DNA of 6,409 nucleotides from Clostridia bacterium (GTDB lineage Bacteria > Bacillota > Clostridia > Oscillospirales > CAG-272). Positions 1-6,344 of this stretch are shown here, in pieces. The DNA lies in the NCBI GenBank assembly GCA_017382615.1, contig JAFNZX010000347.1:1-6409 (forward strand), in the 5' to 3' direction. Within the stretch, counting starts at the first letter, position 1. Each line of letters opens with the position of its first letter. Both the position numbers and the translations under genes were made by a program. The notes under the pieces were generated by a model. It was not told the origin of the DNA. It searched no databases and saw only the letters and a list, made by a program, of their open reading frames with translations.

Positions 1-45
1 CCGCATGTTACGCCCCTTGTCCGCATATATTCAAACGAGAATGAT

Positions 46-2718
46 TTGGGGGTGGTGGACATCAGGGCGACTGTTTATGCGGGGCTTTCCGAGGCAGAGG
101 TGGCGGCGGCACGCCAGGCGCATGGCGAGAACGTGCTTTCAAGGAAAAAGAAAAAGGGATTTATCCGCCAATTCGTAGGCAATTTGGGTGATCCCATCAT
201 CAAGGTGCTGCTGTGCGCGCTTGGAATCCATATCCTTTTGATGTTTCGGCAGGCGGATTGGTTTGAAACGGTTGGCATTGCTGTGTCGGTGTTTCTTGCC
301 ACGCTGATCTCTACCGTGTCGGAGTACGGCTCGGAGGCGGCGTTTGCAAGGCTTTCCGAGAGCTGCGGTGCGGGAGCGTGCCGCGTGCGCAGAGAGGGCA
401 AGGTCAAGCAGGTAGCGGCAAGTGAGATCGTGGTGGGCGACGTGGTGCTCTTGCAGGCGGGGGACATGATCCCTGCGGACGGCAGAATGCTGACGGGACG
501 CTTGCGCGTGGATCAATCCGGCATGACGGGTGAGAGCGCGGCTGTGCAGAAAGCCCCGGGCGGCGGGGAGCGGACACCGCACAACGAGGCGTTTGTGTTC
601 GGCGGCTGCACCGTGCTGCAGGGCGAGGGCGAGATGCTGGTCGAGGCGGTAGGTGACGCCACCTTCTTGGGCGGCATTTCCACAGAGGTGCAGAGCGAGG
701 TGCGCGACAGCCCACTCAAAGTGCGCCTTGGCAAGCTGGCGGGGCAGATCTCGCGCCTTGGTTATACCGCAGCGGTCTTGGTGGCTGTTGTGTATTTGCT
801 CAATTCCTTCGTGCTGGACGCGGGATTTGACGGGGAAATCATTTTGCACCGCCTGCGCGACTGGCAGTTCGTGCTCGAGCACCTGTTCCGCGCCTTGACG
901 CTGGGGCTGAGCGTCGTGGTCATGGCAGTGCCGGAAGGCTTACCGATGATGATCGCGGTGGTGCTTTCCTCCAACGTAAAGCGCATGGTGCGCGACAACG
1001 TGCTTGTCAGAAAGCCCGCGGGCATTGAGGCTGCGGGCAGTATGAATATTCTCTTTACCGATAAAACGGGCACGCTGACGCACGGCAAAATGCGCGCTAC
1101 CGAGCTGGTGTTGGGCACGGGCGAGACGGTACGTCTGCCACTGCCCTTGCACGATGCGTTGGCTGAGCAATACCGTCGCGCCTGCCTTTGCAACACATCT
1201 GCCCAAGCAGAGCAGGATGCGAGCACCGGACGCGTGCGTGCACTGGGCGGCAACGCGACCGATCGGGCGCTCTTTGAAAGTGCGCTGACCGATCCCAAGG
1301 TCCTGCCCACCGCCCCCGAGTGTGCCGTCTGGCGGCTGCCCTTTGAAAGTGAGCGCAAGTATGCAGCGGCACTGGTGGGCGGCACGGTGCAGATCAAGGG
1401 TGCGCCGGAGCGCATTTTGCCTTACGTCAAAAGAGTTTTGGACGCGCAAGGCAGGGAGGTCACGGCAGATGCAGCCGCCTTGCGTGCGCTTGCGCAAAAG
1501 CCTGCGAGCGAGGGCAAGCGCGTGCTTGCCTTGGCGTACTGCCGCGAGGGCGGCACGCAAGCCTCTTATGCGGCGGGCGCGTTCGGGGCACTCGTGCTGA
1601 TCGGCTTTGTGCTCTTGGAGGATGGCTTGCGGCGGGAAGCTCCGCGTGCGGTGGCGGACTTGCGCGGCGCGGGCGTGCAGGTGGTCATGATCACGGGCGA
1701 CGGCAAAGAGACCGCCGAGAAGATCGCGCGTGCGTGCGGAATCTTAGGCGGCGGTGTGGACGTGGTATTGGAGGGCAGCGAGCTTGCCGCCATGAGCGAC
1801 GACAAGGTGCGTGCACTCCTGCCGCGCATCGGCGTGGTGGCGCGTGCCATGCCTGCCGATAAGAGCCGACTTGTGCGGCTTGCGCAGCAGCTTGATTTGG
1901 TGGTGGGCATGACGGGCGACGGCATCAACGACGCGCCCGCGCTGCGCGCCTCGGACGTGGGCTTTGCCATGGGGGATGGCACGCAGGTAGCTCGTGAGGC
2001 AGGGGATATCATCCTACTTGACAACAATCTTGCTTCGGTCGTTAACGCCGTGCTGTACGGGCGCACCGTGTTCAAAAGCATTCGCAAATTCATTGTGCTG
2101 CAGCTGACCATGAATTTCTGCGCGGTGGGTGTTTCCATGCTCGGTCCCTTCCTTGGGTTTGATGCACCCGTGACCGTGGTGCAGATGCTGTGGATCAACA
2201 TGATCATGGACACCCTGGGCGGTCTTGCCTTTGCGGGGGAAGCACCCAAAAGATTCTACCTGAAGGAAGCTCCCAAGAAGCGCGACGAGCCCATTCTCAA
2301 CGGCTATATGATCTTTCAGATTATTTGGCAGGGGCTTGCGACCGTGGGCGTGTGCCTGTGCATGCTGGTCGTGCCTGCCATTACGGGGCGATTCCGTGCA
2401 GCACCCGATGATATTTATCTGCTGACCGCGTTTTTTGCTCTGTTTATTTTCATGTCGGTGTGCAATTGCTTCGGGGCGCGTACCGACCGCCTGCGCCTTT
2501 TTGCGGGCATTGGCAAAAATCCCGGGTTTATCGGCATTATGCTTGCCGTGACCGCCATTCAGATCGCGTTCGTCTACCTTGGCGGCAGCGTGCTGCGCAC
2601 AGCACCCTTGACCCCTGCCGAGCTGGGCTTTACCTTCTCGCTTGCCCTCTTAGCCATTCCCACCGAGCTTTTGCGCAAGATCATCTGGCGTTTGTGCGGT
2701 AAAAAGACGGGGTATTGA
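46..2718 (+). CDS. Calcium-translocating P-type ATPase (P2B/PMCA-like)
   Basis: Membrane pump that uses ATP to export Ca2+ from the cytoplasm. Read from the TTG at 46 it has 890 residues, usual for the family. In order: the actuator-domain TGES loop (161-164), PEGLP in TM4 (296-300), the phosphorylation motif DKTGT with acceptor Asp339, the nucleotide-domain KGAPE (451-455), MITGD (548-552) and the hinge TGDGINDAP (623-631). About ten membrane segments can be placed: two near 50-92, two near 240-308 and six after 680. TM6 reads QMLWINMIMDT, with Asn718 and Asp722 matching the conserved Ca2+ ligands. TM5 (LQLTMNFCAVG) lacks the acidic ligand of SERCA pumps, so a single-site PMCA-type pump is inferred. 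There is no calmodulin-binding tail. The start is uncertain: no ribosome site is convincing, GTG codons lie at 52 and 55, and the frame is open to base 1. The N-terminal YAGLSEAEV resembles the usual family start, so little is probably missing. It converges on spoIIE. Confidence 0.93.
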   Translation: MGVVDIRATVYAGLSEAEVAAARQAHGENVLSRKKKKGFIRQFVGNLGDPIIKVLLCALGIHILLMFRQADWFETVGIAVSVFLATLISTVSEYGSEAAFARLSESCGAGACRVRREGKVKQVAASEIVVGDVVLLQAGDMIPADGRMLTGRLRVDQSGMTGESAAVQKAPGGGERTPHNEAFVFGGCTVLQGEGEMLVEAVGDATFLGGISTEVQSEVRDSPLKVRLGKLAGQISRLGYTAAVLVAVVYLLNSFVLDAGFDGEIILHRLRDWQFVLEHLFRALTLGLSVVVMAVPEGLPMMIAVVLSSNVKRMVRDNVLVRKPAGIEAAGSMNILFTDKTGTLTHGKMRATELVLGTGETVRLPLPLHDALAEQYRRACLCNTSAQAEQDASTGRVRALGGNATDRALFESALTDPKVLPTAPECAVWRLPFESERKYAAALVGGTVQIKGAPERILPYVKRVLDAQGREVTADAAALRALAQKPASEGKRVLALAYCREGGTQASYAAGAFGALVLIGFVLLEDGLRREAPRAVADLRGAGVQVVMITGDGKETAEKIARACGILGGGVDVVLEGSELAAMSDDKVRALLPRIGVVARAMPADKSRLVRLAQQLDLVVGMTGDGINDAPALRASDVGFAMGDGTQVAREAGDIILLDNNLASVVNAVLYGRTVFKSIRKFIVLQLTMNFCAVGVSMLGPFLGFDAPVTVVQMLWINMIMDTLGGLAFAGEAPKRFYLKEAPKKRDEPILNGYMIFQIIWQGLATVGVCLCMLVVPAITGRFRAAPDDIYLLTAFFALFIFMSVCNCFGARTDRLRLFAGIGKNPGFIGIMLAVTAIQIAFVYLGGSVLRTAPLTPAELGFTFSLALLAIPTELLRKIIWRLCGKKTGY

Positions 2719-2765
2719 AACGGGCGACCTACGGAGAATCTTGTAATTTGGGCAATATCTCGTAT

Positions 2766-2782
2766 GGCGAACTGTGTTCGCC
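2766..2782. repeat. Palindromic repeat hairpin A
   Basis: Perfect 7-bp inverted repeat, GGCGAAC (2766-2772) and GTTCGCC (2776-2782), with a 3-nt loop. It lies between the convergent ATPase and spoIIE genes and is followed three bases later by hairpin B. Bases 2779-2790 form a 12-nt perfect palindrome joining the two hairpins. A possible fragment of the same repeat type, GGGCGACCTACGG, lies at 2722-2734, just after the ATPase stop. No U-tract follows on either strand, so it is not a canonical intrinsic terminator. Confidence 0.6.
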
Positions 2783-2785
2783 CGC

Positions 2786-2809
2786 GGGCGTTCGCAGAAC
2801 GCCCCTACG
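2786..2809. repeat. Palindromic repeat hairpin B with CCCCTACG tail
   Basis: Perfect 8-bp inverted repeat, GGGCGTTC (2786-2793) and GAACGCCC (2797-2804), with a 3-nt loop, followed by the tail CTACG. The tail and the GGGCG/CGCCC ends are shared with hairpin C, although the inner stem bases differ. This pattern of conserved outer arms, variable core and CCCCTACGA tail fits a family of short dispersed palindromes. I recall similar elements from gut Clostridia but could not search for them. Either transcript could be protected or ended by it. Confidence 0.6.
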
Positions 2810-2826
2810 AAATGCTTGTGTGGGGC

Positions 2827-2854
2827 GGGCGGATATGCAAATCCGCCCCTACGA
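2827..2854. repeat. Palindromic repeat hairpin C with CCCCTACGA tail
   Basis: Perfect 8-bp inverted repeat, GGGCGGAT (2827-2834) and ATCCGCCC (2841-2848), with a 6-nt loop, followed by CTACGA. It has the same end sequences as hairpin B but a different core, which suggests separate copies of one repeat family and not one recent duplication. It lies 36 bases before the end of spoIIE. Confidence 0.6.
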
Positions 2855-2889
2855 TGGTATGTGTGAGAAGATATTCGATACGCGGTGCG

Positions 2890-5400
2890 CTACGCACTCA
2901 GCTTATCAATGCGCATGACTGCCACCGACATATCGTCCCGGCTGCCCGATTCGCGGGCGTGGAGCAGTATGGTTTCCTTTAGCACTGCCGGATCGGAAAG
3001 GGGATTGCTCGAGAGCAGCGAGATCAGCCAGGGGCAATCCTCGTTGCCGCCCGTGATGCCGTCGCTGACCATGACGATGACGTCCCCCTCGGATAGCTCA
3101 AAGGGGATGATTTGCGCCTGCACCGCGTGCATAATGCCAATGGGCGGTGTGTGCGCTTTGAGCTTTAAGAGCTGCTTGCCGCGCAGCACGAAGGAGGGAA
3201 CGGCACCGCTTTTGATAAAGTGTGCCGTGCCCGTGAGCAGGTCAATGCGTACCATGTCGATGCCCACCGAGCACTCCGCCTCGGGAATGTCCGAGTGCGA
3301 GCGCAGGTAATTATTAAGCATGCGCAGGCTGATTTCCGGGCTGTTGCCTGCGTAAAGCATTTTTTCAAGGAATACCGTACAGACCTCTGCACAAAAGGCG
3401 GCTTGCCTTCCGCTGCCCATGCCGTCGGTTAAAATGCCGTAAAAGTAGGAGCTTTTACCCGCAAAGCAGCAAAGGGCATCGCCCGATGGGGCGTCGGGAT
3501 CTGCGGAGGACTGGGCAGGGGCGGGGATGACTCCGGTGGCGCACGCCACGGAAAATCTGTCTCTTGCGCACAGCATCATGACGGTGCTGTCCTTGGATAT
3601 TTCAAATACGGGAGCAGCCAGCGGTGTGCCGCATATGTTTTCAATTGCCTCGCGCAAGGCATCGGGCGTGGTGTGTCCTGCGCCAAACCCAACGCCGCGC
3701 GCACAAATGCGCTTGGCGCGCTTACCGCTGACCACAATGCTGCCAAGGGCGATGCCTTGCTCTGTCAGATAGCGATAAATGCGCTCGCCAGTTTGCGCGT
3801 CGGTGCAAAATTCCTCGTTATTCTCACGCAAAGCATCGGTCAGCAGATCGGCAATGGCGGCGTAATCTGCAGCAAATACGTGCGTGCGCTCCTTTTGCAA
3901 AAGCTCTGCCGTAGCACTGGCACATTGCTCGTTGGCACTTGCTAAAATGCGATCGGTACGCGTACAGGCAGAGAGCAGGCGTGTGGGCAGGCAAGCGGCG
4001 TCAGCTTTGCCGTTCAGGTGTAAGGCTGAGGTCAGCTTGCCAATGCCCTCTAAGGTGGTGCTGTATTCCGAGCCCCAGCAAATCTCGCGGCGCGGGCAAT
4101 CGGCACATGCGCTTTCAAAGGCGGTGTCGCAAATGCGGCGCAGATCCAAAAGGGCAGGGCGGCGCAGCTTATCGGAAAGCTCATAAAAGGTCTCGGAAAG
4201 TCCCGTAAATGCCTGCACCATGCGCTCGGTGCGCTCCGAGGCACTCAGGTTTCGGTTTTCCTGCGTCACAAGGCGTGCAAATTCGCTCTCACCCACAAAA
4301 TCGCAGTCCTCGGTCTCCACCTCGGCTGCATCCGCAGCGGGCAGCAGCCATTTGTCTGCGGCAAACAGCAAAGCACCGCCGGTCATGACGGTGGGTAAGG
4401 CTGTAACCATGCTCCAAAAACCACCGATCAGGGCGATCCAACCAAGTGCTGCAGCAAGCGCGGCGGCAAGAGAGAGCCTGTCCGAAAGCTGGGAGCAAAG
4501 CGCCCACAGCACAAGACCTATGATAAAGATGGGGGAGTGGATGGGATCAAACGCCACCCCGCATCCCACTGCGCACATCATGGCTGCCACAAAGCCGCGC
4601 CGCTTGAGCGTCAGATATACCAAAAGAGATACCAGCACGGGTGAGAGCATTATGCCAAGCAGTGCAAAGGGGCGCGCAGCATACGTTGCGCTCATGCAAA
4701 GTGCCGTCAGTGCCACGTAGCCCGAAAGGCGGTGCTGTTTTTCGGGGGCAAAAAAGGGTACGGTCAGCCAAACGCCTAAGGGGACGGCAAGGAGCAAAAA
4801 CAGCGTGCCGAACAGATCGTAGTACATAAAGCCGCCGATTGCTATGGCAAAGCCGCCTGCGATCAATGCACCGATTGCACCGGTCATAATGCGCAGCACG
4901 GGGGCTTCGCAAAACAGCTGCGGCTTTTGCAGATTGGGGTCAGCCTCGGGCAGTGCGGGGCGCGGCCCGAAAAAGCCGCCGTCCTCTATCTGCAGGAGCG
5001 CGGCACTGAATTTATCGTTTGGCAGTGGGGGCAGCTTGCGCAAATTTGCTCTGCCGCTGCCCACCAGTAAGGTGACTGCAATGCGCAAAATCAAAACCCC
5101 CAGATATGCGCAAAGATATCCCCAGGGGGCATCCGTAAACGGCAGTGAGGCGCAAAGCCCCGTGAAAATAAAGGGAATACCGCTGTTGGCTGCGCAAAGC
5201 AGCACCAAGCCTGCGGGATAAGTACCGAAAAATGCGCTGAAAACGCCGAGCAGCCAGGAAATCAGCATGATCCCCGTGCCGCGTACAATGCTCAATAGCA
5301 GGCGTCTGCGTCGGGCAGCCGACGCGGTGTGCAGCCGCATTTTAGTCTTGCCGAAGGCTTGACCCGTATCACTTGCGACAAATTCCGTATTTTGTTGCAT
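2890..5400 (-). CDS. spoIIE: Stage II sporulation protein E (PP2C phosphatase)
   Basis: Serine phosphatase that dephosphorylates the anti-anti-sigma factor SpoIIAA to release sigma-F in the forespore, and also acts at the polar septum. Starting at the ATG at 5400 it has 836 residues, close to the 827 of Bacillus subtilis. Residues about 38-355 hold ten or so hydrophobic segments. A central region follows with the cysteine cluster CADCPRREICW (Cys432, 435, 441). The C-terminal PP2C domain, from about residue 590, has SGD (Asp641), TDGMGSG (Asp659), VSDGI (Asp780) and RDDMSV (Asp822-823), consistent with the metal-binding acidic residues. A TTG five codons upstream would overlap the ribosome site, so the ATG is preferred; GGAGG lies 8 bases before it. 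The gene is alone on its strand here and is driven by a Spo0A-type promoter. The stop codon sits in the loop of a small 5-bp hairpin (2885-2897). Domain order, length and promoter all agree. Confidence 0.96.
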   Translation of the reverse strand: MQQNTEFVASDTGQAFGKTKMRLHTASAARRRRLLLSIVRGTGIMLISWLLGVFSAFFGTYPAGLVLLCAANSGIPFIFTGLCASLPFTDAPWGYLCAYLGVLILRIAVTLLVGSGRANLRKLPPLPNDKFSAALLQIEDGGFFGPRPALPEADPNLQKPQLFCEAPVLRIMTGAIGALIAGGFAIAIGGFMYYDLFGTLFLLLAVPLGVWLTVPFFAPEKQHRLSGYVALTALCMSATYAARPFALLGIMLSPVLVSLLVYLTLKRRGFVAAMMCAVGCGVAFDPIHSPIFIIGLVLWALCSQLSDRLSLAAALAAALGWIALIGGFWSMVTALPTVMTGGALLFAADKWLLPAADAAEVETEDCDFVGESEFARLVTQENRNLSASERTERMVQAFTGLSETFYELSDKLRRPALLDLRRICDTAFESACADCPRREICWGSEYSTTLEGIGKLTSALHLNGKADAACLPTRLLSACTRTDRILASANEQCASATAELLQKERTHVFAADYAAIADLLTDALRENNEEFCTDAQTGERIYRYLTEQGIALGSIVVSGKRAKRICARGVGFGAGHTTPDALREAIENICGTPLAAPVFEISKDSTVMMLCARDRFSVACATGVIPAPAQSSADPDAPSGDALCCFAGKSSYFYGILTDGMGSGRQAAFCAEVCTVFLEKMLYAGNSPEISLRMLNNYLRSHSDIPEAECSVGIDMVRIDLLTGTAHFIKSGAVPSFVLRGKQLLKLKAHTPPIGIMHAVQAQIIPFELSEGDVIVMVSDGITGGNEDCPWLISLLSSNPLSDPAVLKETILLHARESGSRDDMSVAVMRIDKLSA

Positions 5401-5408
5401 ATTTGTGT

Positions 5409-5413
5409 CCTCC
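5409..5413 (-). promoter_or_regulatory. spoIIE ribosome binding site
   Basis: The minus strand reads GGAGG, with 8 bases before the ATG ending at 5398. This near-ideal site decides the start codon: the upstream in-frame TTG (5413-5415) overlaps it and has no site of its own. Confidence 0.85.
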
Positions 5414-5432
5414 AAAAAGTCCTTTTGTAAAG

Positions 5433-5472
5433 ATTATAGCGGAAAAGGGCTGCCTTTTTTGTCAATTCGGCA
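5433..5472 (-). promoter_or_regulatory. spoIIE promoter, sigma-A with 21-bp spacer and 0A box
   Basis: On the minus strand, TTGACA (5465-5460) and TATAAT (5438-5433) are both perfect sigma-A hexamers, but 21 bases apart instead of about 17. Directly upstream of the -35, touching it, is TGCCGAA (5472-5466), a full match to the Spo0A box TGNCGAA. Known Spo0A-activated sigma-A promoters of B. subtilis (spoIIG, spoIIE) have this kind of over-long spacer with 0A boxes at the -35. A weaker box-like site, TGTCAAA on the plus strand, lies at 5495-5501. Transcription would start near 5426, giving a leader of about 26 bases. Confidence 0.8.
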
Positions 5473-5612
5473 CGAGGGGAAAGTGCACAAAAGGTGTCAA
5501 ACGGGGAGGAAAGTGTGGGGAAAGTGGTGTTGCATGGCGCAAACGTGGGAGAAAATGTGGGAGACGTGTCGGGAAAAGACGTTTTTTTGTGCACGATTGT
5601 ATCAAAAAAGGC

Positions 5613-5641
5613 TTTACAAAACCGAACAAATGTGCTATAAT
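5613..5641 (+). promoter_or_regulatory. Sigma-A promoter of the SLOG gene
   Basis: TTTACA (-35, 5613-5618) and TATAAT (-10, 5636-5641) are separated by 17 bases, and TG at 5633-5634 makes an extended -10. Only one -35 base departs from consensus. The start would fall near 5648, leaving an approximately 18-base leader that includes the ribosome site. It diverges from the spoIIE promoter. Confidence 0.8.
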
Positions 5642-5665
5642 GGGCGTGAAAGCGAGGTGGATACG

Positions 5666-6145
5666 ATGCAAAGCAAGACCGTGTGCTTTACAGGGCACAG
5701 ACAAATTCAGGAGGCGCATATGATGGCGTTGCCCGCGCTGCTAAAGGCAGAAATTGCCAAGCAGGCAGAAGCAGGGGCTGTGTGCTTTCGTGCGGGCGGG
5801 GCGATCGGATTTGACACGCTTGCTGCGCTGTGTGTCATAGAGCAAAAAAAGCAGTATCCACACATCAGGCTGGAGCTGATCCTGCCTTGCCGCGACCAGG
5901 ACGTTGCATGGAGTGAGGCTGACCGCCGTGCTTATCGATTTGTGCTTGCCGAAGCGGATCACGTGATCTGCCTGCACGAGCGGTATTGCGAGGGGTGCAT
6001 GCTGGAGCGTGACCGCCGATTGGTGGAGGGAAGCGACGTTTGCATTGCGTTTTTGACCAAAAGCAAGGGCGGCACGGCATATACCGCCTCATACGCACTC
6101 AAAAGCGGATTGGAATTTGTGAATTTGTATGATGCTATGACGTAA
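5666..6145 (+). CDS. SLOG-family protein, DUF1273 type
   Basis: A 159-residue cytoplasmic protein with a Rossmann-like SLOG fold, related to the DUF1273/YpsA group. Visible marks are VCFTGHR at residues 6-12, the glycine-rich GGAIGFD at 44-50, LPCRDQD at 73-79, CEGCMLERDRRLV at 108-120 and KGGTAYT at 134-140. This order is typical of the family; members are thought to bind nucleotide-derived ligands, but their reactions are mostly unknown. There is no signal peptide or membrane segment. The ATG at 5666 is chosen because GAGGTGG (5654-5660) precedes it at good spacing and a strong promoter ends at 5641. The frame stays open back to 5405, but that stretch covers both promoters and is not coding. 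It stands alone between spoIIE and the tRNA-like array. The family call is firm; the cellular role is unknown, and a functional link to the array is only a guess. Confidence 0.88.
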   Translation: MQSKTVCFTGHRQIQEAHMMALPALLKAEIAKQAEAGAVCFRAGGAIGFDTLAALCVIEQKKQYPHIRLELILPCRDQDVAWSEADRRAYRFVLAEADHVICLHERYCEGCMLERDRRLVEGSDVCIAFLTKSKGGTAYTASYALKSGLEFVNLYDAMT

Positions 6146-6150
6146 AAAAA

Positions 6151-6192
6151 CGGAGAAACGCAAGGATTCGTAAGGATTTTGCGTTTTCTCCG
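6151..6192 (-). terminator. Long hairpin, intrinsic terminator when read leftward
   Basis: The left arm CGGAGAAACGCAA (6151-6163) pairs with TTGCGTTTTCTCCG (6179-6192) over 13 bp with one bulged T, enclosing a 15-nt loop. A7 at 6144-6150 gives a U7 tract after the hairpin on the minus strand, making a canonical leftward terminator. On the plus strand it is followed by AAAAATC, so it would end SLOG transcription only weakly, if at all. It begins six bases after the SLOG stop codon. Confidence 0.6.
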
Positions 6193-6201
6193 AAAAATCT
6201 A

Positions 6202-6230
6202 TTGACAAAACTTTCGTGTCGTGCTATAAT
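6202..6230 (+). promoter_or_regulatory. Near-consensus sigma-A promoter of the tRNA-like array
   Basis: Perfect TTGACA (6202-6207) and TATAAT (6225-6230) with the optimal 17-base spacer, plus TG at 6222-6223 for an extended -10. This is the strongest-looking promoter in the window. The expected start near 6237 is only about seven bases before the first repeat unit, so the array itself is the 5' part of the transcript. Confidence 0.85.
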
Positions 6231-6243
6231 AATACGGTCGATT

Positions 6244-6326
6244 TCGGGGTGTGGCACAGTTTGGTATGTGCGCGAATTTCCTTCGGAAATGGTTTCGGGT
6301 CCATGAGGGCTTGATCGAATCCCCGA
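6244..6326 (+). ncRNA. tRNA-Pro-like structured RNA, unit 1
   Basis: An 83-nt element whose ends pair, TCGGGG (6244-6249) with CCCCGA (6321-6326); in this copy the stem extends to 8 bp. The 5' third resembles a bacterial tRNA-Pro (CGGGGTGTGGC, CAGTTTGGTA, GCGCG), the segment CATGAGG resembles its variable region, and ATCGAATCC recalls a T-loop with one change. It is not a normal tRNA. The D-like hairpin is GCACA/TGTGC with an 8-nt loop. The middle folds best as a 9-bp hairpin, 6273-6281 with 6285-6289 and 6294-6297, with a 4-nt bulge. There is no 5-bp T stem or CACCCCG acceptor half, and no encoded CCA. It could be a decayed tRNA, a tRNA mimic or another structured RNA. No open frame explains it. 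Confidence 0.55.
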
Positions 6327-6344
6327 AAAAACAACAAAAAAACA

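Noticed and set aside
26..31. TATATT as the -10 of an ATPase promoter
   Set aside because: No -35 at a suitable distance, and the gene may begin outside the window.
2885..2897. 5-bp hairpin over the spoIIE stop codon as terminator
   Set aside because: Short stem with no U-tract following on the minus strand.
5564..5588. Intrinsic terminator ending in T7 between the divergent promoters
   Set aside because: The stem is only 3 bp, or 5 bp with a bulge, and no plus-strand gene precedes it.
5405..5665. N-terminal extension of the SLOG frame to a GTG at 5405
   Set aside because: The extension covers both divergent promoters, and its predicted residues are unlike the family. The ATG at 5666 has a clear ribosome site and promoter.
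6244..6326. Functional tRNA-Pro gene
   Set aside because: The 5' part matches well, but no canonical anticodon arm, T stem or acceptor 3' half can be formed together.
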